A stretch of DNA of 64,000 nucleotides from Zanthoxylum bungeanum (taxonomy: Eukaryota; Streptophyta; Magnoliopsida; Sapindales; Rutaceae), in NCBI GenBank assembly GCA_019454045.1, contig SKCR01023750.1, positions 62,001 through 126,000 on the forward strand. The letters run 5' to 3'. Under the pieces are notes generated by a model. It had not been told where the DNA came from and ran no database searches. It saw nothing but the letters and a program-made list of their open reading frames with translations. The translations under genes and the position numbers were made by a program. Below are positions 22,452 through 34,562 of this stretch, one piece after another (within the stretch, counting starts at the first letter, position 1; every line of letters begins with the position of its first letter).

Positions 22452-24550
22452 TGTTGGACAATTATGACCCATAGCGTCACTATTTGTATAGATCATGTGT
22501 TGTCGTACAAATTAACTATGTGACAAAGGAGATTGCACTCTAATCATTTGTGATTAGATCACCTAGATGTATAAATGATGAGAGGTCCCTATGATTTGTT
22601 CCTGGTCGGAGAATGATATGAGACAGTATCAGTCCACATAGGATAAATCATTAAATATCCCTAGTTAGAGTATTATCGAGATTGGACATCGATAAATACG
22701 TAAAAGACTAGTATTGCACTTGTGCGCGTTGTGAGGACACAACGACATAGTTCTCATATATTTGGGTATAAGATACTCATGCAAGTGTAATAAAAGGTTG
22801 TGTTTCACCGATGGTACGGGAAACAGCTTCGCTCTGGATAGACCCCTCGGAATTCCATTGGTAGTATGACTATGAGTCTATGGAAGTCTGAAATCAGGGT
22901 AGGTGTATTTTATCTAAACCTAAGACTTGCACCGCTAATACTTGCGACAATCAATATACTTTGGTTGAGATCGTCCAGGGCTTTAACCGGTTCTGTGTAC
23001 GCCAATGCTGAGTATATTGAGAATCGTAGTGTGTTAGGTGTGATGTCAAGACGGAAGTATCACTCCAGTCATAGTGGAGATGATGGTCACGTAGGATACG
23101 AAACTCGTTCTCTTAAATACTCGAGCTATCGAGATATTATGACTAGGTCATGTATATCCGATTATAGAGACTAGTAAAAAGACATCTGATATGTGCTTCG
23201 TATGGGGCAGACACAATTCCAGCCCCAGGCATTGCACGTGATCATCCGATACTGGACAGAAATACGCAATACTATGGTATACTACGCTTGATATAGATCT
23301 TTATATTCCTATAAGGATATTTCCGGAGAATTGGATAGGCATTGCGCTTTGCTAGAAGCCAACTTTGTCTTGTAAATCGGTAAAACGTAGTACTTGGTAC
23401 TTACGTGTTGGGATAGTCTGATGACCGTATTTACTTCCAACATATCCGGGGATCTCATGGGTCGCTTCCTAAAGATTCACTGATAATGTATGATGCGCAC
23501 TTTAATTAATCTAGGATTAAATCGATGAGAGAGAAAATAAATCTAGGATTAATTACGGAGAAATTTTATCTGGATAAAATATCGTCTAAAGAGAGAGAAC
23601 GATTAATTTGGAATTAATCGGATAAATTAATATATTCGATATATTAAATGAAATTGGATTTCGACGTGGAATTGAAATTAGATTTTGATTCGGGCGAACG
23701 AATTAATTTAGAATTAATTCGTTGGTGATGTGAATAGTGATTTCGCTAGGCGTATTTATTTAATTCGACGCAACAGAAAATTCATTAATTTGGAATAAGT
23801 GAACCCGAGCCCGAGAGTGATTGCGAGCGCATTCGCATTTCGAATTCGAGCGCGGCATGCAAGTCACATAAAGTGTCAAATCGATAGTCGCATCAATCGT
23901 CAAGTCACTTGTCACTTTGAGTGATGTGACATGACATGTTGTCACTTTATTAAAGTGAATAGATGTGATGTGAATAGAGATGTGATATGATGGAAAGCTT
24001 TATTGCTTTTTACTTTCTGACTTTTGGAAAATTGAAAAAGTTGTAAATGGTTTAATTTACTTTTTGGAAAATATATAAACCATAATTCATTTTTTTCTTT
24101 TCCCAATTCTCTCTCCACTTTCATGGTTTCTAGGCAACCTTTCTTCCCTTCATTTTCTCTTCTTCCTCTCACGGTTTGGAACCGTTTTTTTCCAAATTTT
24201 TCAGGTTAGACCGAATTAGTGAGAAGTAAATAAAGAAGAAGAAGTGCTAGCACACACCATGGGTCAATACACGGTGAAAGGGTAGTGAACACTTTAGCAT
24301 GGAAAGCTTGAAGCTTAGAGCTTCAATGAAGGTCAACCATGGCCGATTTTTGGAGACACAAAGAGGACCAAAATCGAGCAGTCCACTGCCTTTGGAAGCC
24401 ATGGCCGAACCATCTTGGAGGAAGAAAAGGCTTGTGTTCCTTGAAGCATCCAAACCAATCATTGTGAGTATGTTTTCCACCTTACTCCTTTGTGTATTCA
24501 CTTGATTCTTGCTTGATTTCATGATCTTGGGACCTAATAAGAAACCAACA
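22452..24550 (+). repeat. Copia LTR D (3' LTR of nested element)
   Basis: 2,099 bp. The first 1.6 kb is close to the other copia LTRs in the window. The last 350 bp (24200-24550) is recognisable only at gtgctagcacac and near the end, so this copy represents a different LTR subfamily or an altered U5. Confidence 0.85.
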
Positions 24551-24555
24551 GTCAC
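24551..24555. repeat. Target-site duplication GTCAC (right)
   Basis: Pairs with 20468-20472. Confidence 0.92.
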
Positions 24556-26030
24556 ATCACTCATGAATAGTGACTGGTGTCAATCACTCAAAGTGAAAGA
24601 CATCTATCACTTGATTGACGAATGATGTGAAGCTAGATGTGACTTGCGATTTGACGCTTGAAATGACTTACGGGCCGCACTTGAATTCGAAATGCGAGTG
24701 CTCTCGTAAACACTCTCGGGCTCGGGTTCGCTAATTCCAAATTAACAAATTTTTATTGCATAGTAATTAAATCTAATTTAATTAAATAACCATTCCCAGT
24801 ATAATTACTATTCACATCGCTAATCAATTAATTCTAAATTAATTCGTTCGCCCGAATTAAAATCTAATTTTAATTTCGCGTCAAAATCCAATTTCGTTTA
24901 ATATATAGAATATATTAATTTATCGATTAATTCCAAATTAATCGTTCTCTCTATTTAATTGATATTTTATCCTAGTTAAAATATATTCGTAATTAATCAC
25001 AGATTAATTTTCTCTCTCATCTAATTAATCTCATATTAATAAAGTGCGAGTCATACGTCATATATTGGTAGTAAATACGGTTATCGGACTATCCGAAAAT
25101 GTACGTACCTAGTACTACGTTTTACCGATTTACAATACAAGGTTGGCTTCTAGCAAAGCTAGAAACATGCTTATAGGAATAAGCGATCTATATCAGGCGT
25201 AGTATACGTAGTATCGTGTATGTCGATCCAGTATCGAATGTCACGTGCTAGGACTAGGGCTGGAATTGTGTTTGCCCCGTACGAAGCACATGTCCGATGT
25301 CTGGTAACTAGTCTTTATAATCAGATATACATGACCTAGTCATAATATCCCGATAGCTACAGTATTTGAGAGTACTAGTACCGTATCCTACGTGACATCA
25401 TCTCCACTATTACTAGAGTGATACTTCAATCTTGACATCACACCCAATACACTGCGATTCTCAGTATACCCAGCAGAGGCGTACACAGAACCGGTTAAAG
25501 CCCTGGACGACCAAAACCAAAGTATATTGATTGTCACAAGTATTAGCGGTGCAAGTCTCAGGTTAAGACCAAATACACCTACCCTGATTTCGGACTTCCA
25601 TAGACACATAGTCATACTACCTATGGAATTCCGAGGGGGTCTATCCAGAGCGAAGCTGTTTTTCGTACCATCGGTTAAACACAACCTCCTATTACACTTG
25701 CATGAGTATCCAATACCCAAATATATGAGAACTATGATATTGTGCCCTCACAATGCGCACAAGTGTAATACTAGTCTTTTACGCATTTATCGATGTCCAA
25801 TCTAGATAATACTCTAACTAGGGATATTTAGTGATTATACCTTCGTGGACTGATACTGTCTCATATCATCTCAATCCAGTAACTAATCATATGGACCTCT
25901 AATCATTTATACATCTAGGTGATCTAAGCACTAATGATAAGAGAGCAATCTCCTTTGTCACATAGTTAATTTTTACAATAACACCATGATCTGTACAAAT
26001 AGTGACGATATGGGTCATAACTGTCCAACA
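24556..26030 (-). repeat. Copia 5' LTR (LTR B), distal piece
   Basis: Continues LTR B, parallel to 12706-14236 of LTR A. It has lost about 40 bp near 25060 (A reads catcggtgaatcttcggg... where B jumps to tatattggtag). It ends CCAACA at 26030 before GCACC. Confidence 0.88.
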
Positions 26031-26735
26031 GCACCTTGCCGTCAGTTCGGGGAAAAATCCTAGAGAACGAAGAATCTCACATCTAGAATGGATTCAGGAT
26101 GAATCCTAGAGGTCGAAGCACTTTGTCATAAACTCAACTCAGATCGGGAATGAATCCCAGAGTTCGAAGCATCTCACACCCAACAGGGTTCGGGAATGAA
26201 TCCCAGGGTTTGAAGCACCCCTCATCAACTCAACTTAATTCAGAAATGAATCCCAAAGATCGAAGAATCTCACACCTAACATGGTTCGGGATTTAATCCT
26301 AGGGGTCGAAGCACCTAACCATCAACTCAACACAGTTTGGGAATGAATCCTAGAGATCGAAACATCTCACACCTAGCATGGTTCGGGAATGAATCCTAGC
26401 GGTCGAAGCAATTATGGAATGAATCCTAGATATTGAAGAATCTCACACCTAAAATGGTTTGGGAATGAATCCCAAGGTACGAAGCACCTCCCCATCAACT
26501 CAACTCAGTTCAGGAACGAATCCCAAAGATCGAAGCATCTCACGCCCACCATGTTTCGGGAATGAATCCCAAGGGTCGAAGCACCTCACCATCAACTCAA
26601 CTTAGTTCAGGAATGAATCCCAAAGATCGAAGCATCTCACAGCCGATATGGTTCGGGAATGAATCCCAGGGATCGAAGCACCTCGCCATCAATGAATCCC
26701 AGGGATCAAAGCATCTTGCAAAAGTAGAAAAACAA
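26031..26735 (+). repeat. Satellite array, 97-bp dimeric unit, right part
   Basis: Continuation of the array at 11165-12165. Half-unit starts (g/aatgaatcc) at 26290, 26341 and 26387 give spacings of 51 and 46 bp. Its first five bases (gcacc) are the second copy of the copia target duplication. The last unit, near 26690-26735, is truncated. Confidence 0.88.
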
Positions 26736-26845
26736 CAGGTAAGTTTAGAAACAGCCAACGAACCAGGTATGTAAAAATGCATGAAAGACTTTGATATGGT
26801 TGTCACTATCACACACTACACAAGCCCCATCAAAATAAGAGTGAC
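26736..26845 (+). other. Tat element 2, post-array segment and polypurine tract
   Basis: Contains caggtatgtaaaaatgcatg and tttgatatggttgtcac, which match 63930-63830 inverted and 520-440 inverted. It ends in the short purine tract aataagagtgac before LTR start tatag. Confidence 0.65.
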
Positions 26846-28575
26846 TATAGATATTGTATGTTTGCATGAGCCTGATGATGAAGCTCGTATGGAGGCACTA
26901 CCTGAAAAGTTACAGAAGTTGTGAAAAATGAATGTCGGAAGGAAGGAAAAGCACCAAAATTAGCCTCTCATCAGATTCGGACTCACTGGCCAGCCTCGGA
27001 TTCGCTCAGTTAGTGTCGTTTTCAAACCTCAGCCTCAGACCCACCATGCATCTACCCCTAATTCAGCCCTTGACACAACCTCATAGCCTTAGCCCCAACC
27101 GACCCATGCAATCCCATGCCAACCACCATAAACCCCATGCACTCCGCATGCAAAATCCCTTCATCAACACTTTCCAAATTTAGCAAGATTTGGGATCCCC
27201 TCATCGCCATATTTATGAGATTTTATTCTTAAAATAATTTAAGAATATATCTTCCAAATTTCCATGATTTGTTTCGCAATTTGAGATCCTTTCAAATCAT
27301 TATAAAAAAGGGGACCAAATCATCAACAAGGGGGATACATTTGGATGTGAACAACCAAGAAAAAAAACCTTGAAATCTCTCTTTTTCTTCTACCTTGGAC
27401 GGTAACCCTAGGGGAAAGAAACAACAACAACCAAAACCAATAATAAACAGTGACCAAAATCGAGAAAACAGTGAGCCCAAAATAGTGACCAAAACAGAGA
27501 AAACATTGAGCCAAAAACCATGAACCAAAATCGAAAACATCAGCCAAAATAACCAAAAACCAGTAGCCAAAATCACCAAAAATAGCAACCATAAAAGAGC
27601 CAAAAGAGCAACCATAAAACAATAAAATAGCAAAACAGTGAGTAGAAATAGTGAAACTGTAAGCAGAAACAACGTACCAGCGATCCTTCCGAAGACCACC
27701 TGATGCACTTCCGAGAAAGCAACTTAAAAGGTAAAACCTGAGGGCACCCTAATCATATTTATTTTCTAGTTCTGTACGCTGCATGCCTACTAGGAAGTGA
27801 AATACCTCTAGCCGGGTATACGAAGTCTTATATCAAAGACGGTCAAATTTCTGGTGACATTTTTATTATTTCGCCTTTATTTCATTATTTATTTTTTGTC
27901 TATTTATCGTTATTTGATTATTTCTCCTTTATTTTGTTACTTATCTTTTTGTCTATATATCATTATTTTATTTTTTCGCCTTTATTTTGTTTGTTCATGT
28001 TGATGATTATGTATTTCATTATCCCTTGTGGTATATCGGATTGAAACAGAGTCATAAATTCCGTAGCCGAATCTGGATGGACGGTAGTGCTGTCTGTACT
28101 TGGGATATAACTCCACGTGCCACTCGAGAAATACTCGTACATGCTAGATTAACCCTAACTTTTTTGTTTATTATTTACTAATTGACGTTTTTCCTGCTTT
28201 TGATATTTATTATAATTTTTATTATCACATCTCGTATTTCTTAATTTAATGTGCTTTTGAAACTATGTTATTGTGATTATTAATATTTATGGGTGTGCAA
28301 TTTGTGTTTATTTTGAATTACTTTGCATGAACTGTATAAGACTTGGCTATACCATTGTGTGAACCCATCCATTATACTGTATAAGTAAGGGACCATTCCG
28401 AACCCAACAGTTTGAGGTCTTCCCTTGTGAGGGATAATTGCGGCCTTAAATGTTTCCCAGTTCACACTAGGTGGCGACTACTTTATTCTCTGATTTAGTC
28501 CCCTGTGGGATACTCTGAACTCTCTACGGGCTGCGAGCCCAACAGTATCGTGGTCACCGAGCATCATAAACATAG
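26846..28575 (+). repeat. Tat-like LTR of element 2
   Basis: The start is fixed by alignment with the other two elements. A TATA box is at 27301-27308. It shares ctgagggcaccctaat at about 27740 (against 6000-6020 inverted), the block around 28030-28130 and the block 28390-28540 with the other Tat LTRs. The right end is uncertain (28575-28625): a PBS-like gcgtcgcgactcgatacctg and gatagagaata at 28628-28660 look like a degenerate form of 5195-5165 inverted. Confidence 0.7.
27301..27308 (+). promoter_or_regulatory. TATA box in Tat LTR 2
   Basis: Reads tataaaaaag then gggacc, about 455 bp into the LTR. The minus-strand counterparts are at 6714-6722 and 63277-63285. Confidence 0.55.
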
Positions 28576-28639
28576 CAGTAAACCCCGCTTAGCTCCTACA
28601 AGGAGCTCATCGTGTCGCTACCTATGGCGTCGCGACTCG

Positions 28640-29727
28640 ATACCTGTAGGCGATAGAGAATAATACACCATATGTACGACAATTTTGTTCCTATCTCTTA
28701 TTCTTTTCATTTATTTTACATGAGGGCAATACAAAATTTAAGTTTGGGGTGTGTGCATGTGTTGTGTTAGTTAATTCCTGCTAAAAAAAATTATCTTATG
28801 GTAGTGAAACATAGTTCACATGATGAGTTTGTTTGCTTTATAATTGTATTTTAGAGACGATAAGTGCTCAATCTACTTTTATCTGATGTCTTGAGTAGGT
28901 GATCTAGTTTAGACTCGTATAACTGCATAATAGATTTCTAGCAGTAAGAACCTAGGTGGCTAGCAATGTGACCGATTGGATAAATTATTTTTCGATGAAT
29001 TATTATTTTCCTAATATGTCTATCTTTGTTTGCTAGTGTTATGATGTATGGTATGGATGAAAAAAGAATGAAAGAAAAAATGAAAAAAAAAGGAAGTTAA
29101 ACCACCGATAATCGATAAAGCATGAAGCTACCCATGGGCGAGTGACTACCATGAGGAGAAATGCTACCTTAAAGGGCAGGTGTGTGGAAAAAATAATAAT
29201 CGTATCATGCAAAGCAAAAAAATAGGCAAATAAAAAGCATATTTTGAGATATCTAGGTTGATTTGACTATCACATCTCAATATTTAAGATGAAATCACTA
29301 AGTTGACTTACTTAGGGATCGAACTATGACTAGACCTTCATACACACATTGTGAGTCGGGCTTAGATAATTTATTCTAGAATTTGGATCTGAGTTGTGTT
29401 GGTTACTTTGAAGATTCTTGGGTTTCATTACTATGTATTCTCTAATGACAATATTATGTGCAACTCTCAGGATAATTTTGTTGAGTTTGTTAATTTTTAC
29501 ATTGGCATGTGATTGTATTTGTGTGTTGAATGATGTTTATGGGTGTCGTCGATGTAAGTCCTTATGAGACTATAACTCGTCCACTAGGTCACTTAGGGGT
29601 TTAAAGACTTGTTGCATACAATAAATGCAATCGTGATCCCTACGAAAGTACCTTAGGTTAATTTAGTTTTTAGCTTATTTTTAGTTTTTTTACTTGAGGA
29701 CTAGAAAAATGTTAAGTTTGGGTGTGT
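28640..29727 (+). other. Athila-like 3' UTR with polypurine tract
   Basis: Contains aaatttaagtttggggtgtg at about 28735 and aatgttaagtttgggtgtg at about 29709, the T/G-rich motif typical of Athila 3' UTRs; the second directly precedes the LTR and is the polypurine tract. No open coding frame is recognised. It carries the 85-bp module at 29103-29187 shared with the Tat 3' UTR at 1719-1815. Confidence 0.6.
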
Positions 29728-31035
29728 GATAAGAAACTAATATGCATATATTTTCCGCCCTTTTAGATTGATGTTTTGTGAGTTATCTTGAATTTTCTAA
29801 GTATTTTGATGTGTTTTGTGTTCGTTTGCAAGTAAAAATATTATTGAAACTTAATGAAACCAATAAGGGATGAGAGAGGCAAAATACAGAGTAACTAAGG
29901 GCAAATTCATAGTCAAAACGCACATCCTAGCACTTTATTACGCATCGAGATATGCGAAGAGAGCAAACAAACCAGTAGTTATCGAAGGTGGCACGTCGAG
30001 ACGCCCCCTATGGAAATCGAAGGTTGAGTCACGACGCTATTCTGTGCATCATGACGCGGTTCTGTGTACCAGATTCGGCCCAGACTTGATTTTTAAACAG
30101 GAAACACCCCCTAGACCTCCTATATAAACAACAACTCATCTTAAAACCTAAGGAGAGTTTTCAAAACATAAAATTATAGTCTCCATGAGAGATTTGTGAA
30201 GGAGAAGCCAAGAACACATCAAATGAGTACATCACAAGAACTCAATAGCGATGAGGGAAAGACTGGCATTCTCAACAAAGTTTTCTTCTTTCCTTTACCC
30301 CCTTAATATTTTGTTTATCATTGCATATTTTATTTAGAGTTTCTGAGAATGTGTAGTAACTAACCCTCTAATCTAGGGTTATGATGAAACCCATATTTAT
30401 AAACTTATAAATTTATTTTCTTATATTCTGTGTGATGTTTTGATTTATTTATTGAATCTTATGCTTAATACTTTCTGTTGCCTGATCACCAATAGGATTG
30501 ATGTGGAAAACTTATATGAACTTGAAAAAGGTATTTTATGTTTAGCTTTAGATTCAATAACATACGATATCATCTTAGTGATTTCCCTCCAGGATAGAAA
30601 TATACCTATACAGCGGATGTAGCCATAATTGGAACCTATTCTTAATGAGTTTATGGTGATTTAGTTAACATAGAAATATAGTTAATTAATTTACTTTGGA
30701 TATTTTCACTCTACCATCGAAAGAGACTTGTGGATATCTTACTGTTCAAGGTTAATAAACTAATATATTACATAAATATATGACAACCAATTCATCTTTA
30801 GAATAATACTGGGTATATTCACAACCCTGGATGCTCTCTCTATTTGATTATCTCTACAAACTTCTAATTTATATTTATTTGTATTAGCTTTAGTTCAAAC
30901 TTAAAATAAAATCACATTTAATATAATTAGATACTCATAGGACATTAGTCTTAACAATTAGTAACGTAGGTGCTAAGTCCTTATGGGATAGATAACTTTT
31001 CACACATGCACTTGCGTAACTTATGAAAATCATGA
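29728..31035 (+). repeat. Athila-like LTR 2 (3' or solo LTR)
   Basis: Starts TGATAAGAAACTAATATGC after the polypurine tract. A TATA box tatataaa is at 30121-30128, followed by a leader. The U5 part has ccctctaatctagggttatgatgaaac (compare 8770-8800 inverted) and cttatgggatagataac near the end. No TTTGGCGC primer site follows, so it is a 3' or solo LTR. The right end is approximate. Confidence 0.65.
30121..30128 (+). promoter_or_regulatory. TATA box in Athila-like LTR 2
   Basis: Reads tatataaac. TATA boxes in similar positions occur at 9876-9883 (minus) and 35362-35369 (minus) in the other two Athila-like LTRs. Confidence 0.5.
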
Positions 31036-31039
31036 TCAT

Positions 31040-31678
31040 AAGTATAAAGGATGATAACAAGTTGATAAAATCTGAACTTGTAACAATTTAGTGATTCTGA
31101 TAAACTATTGATATATTTGATTTGTTTGTTTTAAGTTTATATTTGACTTGTTTATTATAATACTAGCATGGTTACTTACTGAGTTTGAAAACTCACACCA
31201 AAATAATTTGATAGTTTTGTAGGTTGTCTACTAGATGGGTCAACCATATCAACTTTGAAGTAATGCTTGACATGTGGATCACCCAAGTTGCACTCAGCCT
31301 CGCAAGTTTCCTCGGAGAAGTTTTAGAAGATTAGGATATTTTATTTTTTGTTTTGTTTGTCGTGCTAAGCACGTCATTTGTATGAAGTAAATGTTTTAAT
31401 GGTTTATAATGTTGTGGGCATAGAGCACTTAAGTATTGATAGATGATACGTGCACATAGCCCTTAGATGATGATTTTGATATATTGGTGTGGACCTGATG
31501 CCATTTTAATATATGATATTTATTTCAGGTTCATTTTAATGCTAGTCTGAGATCCAAGTTGTGTAGTTTTAGGATACATCATGTTAAAGTTTTTTTTTTT
31601 TTGTAAATTTAGAGCCTATTGGAGATGAGTTATACCTGTCTCCTGCCGGTAGCATCCTGTCTTTGGTGGAGTGTTACA
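31040..31678 (+). repeat. Del/Tekay-like LTR tail, 5'-truncated
   Basis: The layout matches 41890-42333: cttactgagtttgaaaactcac, then gttttgtaggttgtctactagatgg, and at the end ctgtctcctgccggtagcatcc and gtgttaca (31678). Del/Tekay LTRs end in ..GTTACA. The upstream part of this LTR is missing, replaced by the Athila-like LTR. No primer site follows. Confidence 0.6.
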
Positions 31679-34562
31679 ATTATTCGTTAATTAATCGAGA
31701 AGGATAAAGCTAACATTTCATATGTTTGAAGATTAAAAAAATTTACAAAACTCATATATTAATATCCTCCATAATTATTAAAAAATTATTTATTTGTAAT
31801 TAAAAAATCCTAAATAATATCTGAGTTTTTAGTTAAGTCAAAAATAATACAGACCATTTTGATACATTTTAAAAAATTTATTCTTATTTAAGAAAATATA
31901 ATAAATTAAGGATATAATTGTTATTATTCCGATAATTTTTTTAAATTGAAACATATTGTCACTCTTTTTGTTTTTTATCATTTATAATTGAATCACTCTC
32001 TTTTATCACACAAAATCATCAATCAAAACTCAAAAAAAATTATTGAAAAATAAAAAAATAAAAAAAATGAAATTGAAGATTTTTGGAAATTTGAATTTTG
32101 GTCGATGTATTAGTCAAAATTCATCCTAAAATCAATGTGTCCAAAGCGGTCAATACTTTCGGATTTGAAAAATTCAAAATTTATCTAAGGTTCTCCCTGT
32201 GCGAAATTAAAAAACTATTCTAATTTAAGACAAGTCAAAGTTAAAGCGACTATGGTATGAATCAACAAACACTCTTAATGAATGCAATTATAAGATAAGG
32301 CAAATATATGAAAGTAATAAAAAGAATCAACACCAGTAATTTTGTTGAGGAGTGGAAAACTCTCGAGAGTAAAAAACCATTATAGATATAGGCTACCACA
32401 TGAATATACTATAATGAGAAAACTTACAACGATCGTATATGACCAATTGTGACAACTTCACCTATTTGAATACCTCTATACTGTAATAACCTAAAGAATT
32501 CCTGAAGCCCACACTAAGTGGATTTCTTAAGAACTTCTAAAGTTTCTACATGAATTCTTATCAACACTGCGAACTCGCTACGGCAGAACTTTGACTACCA
32601 ATCTTCCTCCTTTAGAAATCTGAAGGCTTACGAAATTGAGTTAGTGTTGTTTTTGTGTTGATGTTTATCAAAGAAAAAATCTTATAAAATCAAAGAAAAT
32701 AGAGGAATCAACGAATTATTCTAGGTTGATTGTCAAGAAGGAAGAATAAAAGAATAATGGCTCTCATAATAGTGTTTCTTCATATAGGTAAAGTGGCTAT
32801 GTGTTTGTATAAATAGGTACGATAAATGTAGGATTTTGCTTGTGTAAAACTGGCATAAAACTCGTCCAAAATAACCCACTTACATACGGACATTCAAACA
32901 CCCCTCAATGTGCCTCAAATAAAGTTTCTATCTCCTAGCGTTAGAATGCTTTGACAAAAGTTATGCAAACAAACATCGTAAACAGGTTTTGAGGTGCAAC
33001 TTAAAACACTTATAACTTCTCGTCCCTTGGCCAAATCATGCGTTCTTTATATGTACATGATCTTCTTCGAGTCTAATTTCTAATGACATTGACTGTGTAT
33101 GGGCAGTTTTGGAACCCCTAGGATCGGATCGGTACCCTGTGCAGTAGAAATGGGTCTAACCAGTAGATATCAAGAATGGGTATAATTGTAAATTATTTAA
33201 TGAAATACTATATTCCATTACGAGTGTATAGGAAAAACTCGAGGCTGAATTAGAGTCTGAAAATTGAAAAATGGATGAAAACAAAATAAACTCATGCGTA
33301 TGAACGTGCGACAGTGCCACGCGCAAACAACAATATTTTTTATTTTATTTTCATTGTTTCTTTATGCTCCCTTCAGCTCACATTCCAGTGAACTAAAGGA
33401 ATTAGGTACTTATACCCTAATTTCATCCGGCTCTTCTTAAACACATCAAAAACACTAAAAATTAATTTTTAATTTCAAAACTAATTTTAACACATGTTAT
33501 AGAATAAAAATCAAAATTTTCAAAATATCAAATATTTTTACAAAAACATAGATTTATTCTAAATACGCATTTTCGTAATTTTGAATCTAATACACAAATC
33601 AAATTTGAATCCCAATGTCTCGTGAACAATTCTAGGTCACCCAAAGGTAGTCAAGTGATTATAGAATGGTAGCCAAAGCTCTAAGCTTTAATCTAGAGTT
33701 CCAAACTCTAATTTTATGTTTATATCTAACATAAATATTTTGACCTAATTATAAGCATATTATGTTTATACTTCTAAAGTATCTTAACACAATTGATTAG
33801 CATTATTTCAATATTAAGCTATGTGTTCATGCATATAATACATAAAAGAACATAGCTTAGGAGATGATCAAACATTACCTTAGGAAGTATGATGCAAGAT
33901 CCAATCTACTTCTCCTTTTTTGAAATAGTTGGAGAACCTCCAAGGTGTGTGAACTTGACTTCAAGATCCAACCTTGATTTCCAATGCTTGCAAGCTTCAC
34001 TTCAAGATCCAATCTTGATTTCTATTAGATGAAATGTTGTAGAGACCTCACAAGCTTCTCTAAACACTTCTCCAACTTAGGCTAATTTCTCTAAGAATTT
34101 GCTTGTATTTTTACTTGGAATTAAAACCTTTCTGAAGCTTACTAGGCAATTTTTAATTAATAAATGTTGTAATCAACTTTTAAGTGGCCTTAATCTAATT
34201 TGTCCAAATATGTATAATTAGGTGTGATTAATCTCCATTGACTCCCACTTTAATTTAATCCAATTAAATCAAGCCAAACCCTATAATTACATACTTACAT
34301 CTACTACAATATCCTCAAATGGTAGAGATGATTAGGATTTTACAATTAAGCCTTTGTGTAATTATTGAATTAATCCAATTAGATCAAAGAAAATAATCAA
34401 TGTTATCTAATAACTCTAGATTATCTTAGTTGATAATTATAATATCGAATATTATCTTTTATCAAAATTAATAGGCTACCCAAGTACTCAACGAGTACAC
34501 TTTATATTGGGACTTTCAAAGTTCAGACACGTTTATCATATATGTGACACGCTAAAAAAAAG
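31679..34562. other. Unassigned AT-rich stretch
   Basis: No open frame of note, no repeats within the window and no family motif that can be defended. 31680-32100 is highly AT-rich. The parts 32340-32640 and 33850-34110 (cttcaagatccaa repeated at about 33959, 34013) are less AT-rich and could be decayed LTR pieces. Confidence 0.5.

Larger units (their letters stand above)
20473..24550 (+). mobile_element. Ty1/copia element (plus), internally deleted, nested in LTR B
   Basis: A 4,078-bp element with a truncated 5' LTR (20473-20651) joined directly to the end of integrase, then RT, RNase H, polypurine tract and a full 3' LTR (22452-24550). Perfect GTCAC duplication and TGTTGG/CCAACA ends. Missing are most of the 5' LTR, PBS, gag and most of integrase. 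It belongs to the same family as its host element but lies in the opposite orientation. Confidence 0.9.
12166..26030 (-). mobile_element. Ty1/copia element (minus), complete ends, host of a nested copia
   Basis: On the minus strand: 5' LTR (26030-24556 plus 20472-19934, interrupted), intact PBS TGGTATCAGAGC, leader and gag, pol, polypurine tract, 3' LTR (14236-12166). LTR ends are TGTTGG and CCAACA and the 5-bp duplication GCACC is perfect. Gag and pol are recognisable but riddled with small deletions and stops. Domain order (zinc knuckle, integrase, reverse transcriptase, RNase H) is that of Ty1/copia; the RT/RNase H wording is closest to the Tork/Angela type from memory. Confidence 0.9.
10986..28575 (+). 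mobile_element. Tat-like Ty3/gypsy element 2 (3' part), split by copia insertion
   Basis: On the plus strand: a short pre-array segment (10986-11160) like minus-strand 2460-2335 of element 1 (both atgcatgcat..., then ttttgttttgtatt..cag/ag and a run of gaagaaaaa). Next come a satellite array (11165-12165 and 26031-26735), a tail resembling 63870-63930 inverted, a polypurine tract (to 26845) and an LTR (26846 to about 28575). Gag, pol and a 5' LTR are absent. The copia element at 12166-26030 splits the array with a GCACC duplication. Confidence 0.72.

Noticed and set aside
27292..27708. Leu/Phe-rich 138-codon minus-strand open frame that looks like a membrane protein
   Set aside because: It is antisense within the Tat LTR, in a stretch of aaccaaaa-type low-complexity sequence. 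The hydrophobic residues follow from T-rich codons.
29870..30127. 85-codon plus-strand frame in Athila-like LTR 2
   Set aside because: It lies in the U3 region upstream of the LTR TATA box and has no recognisable domain.
34540..34562. Possible Athila primer site (ttttttagcgtgtcac on the minus strand) left of LTR 3
   Set aside because: Too diverged from TTTTTGGCGCCGTTGCC to support a 5' LTR; the polypurine tract on the other side makes a 3' LTR more likely.
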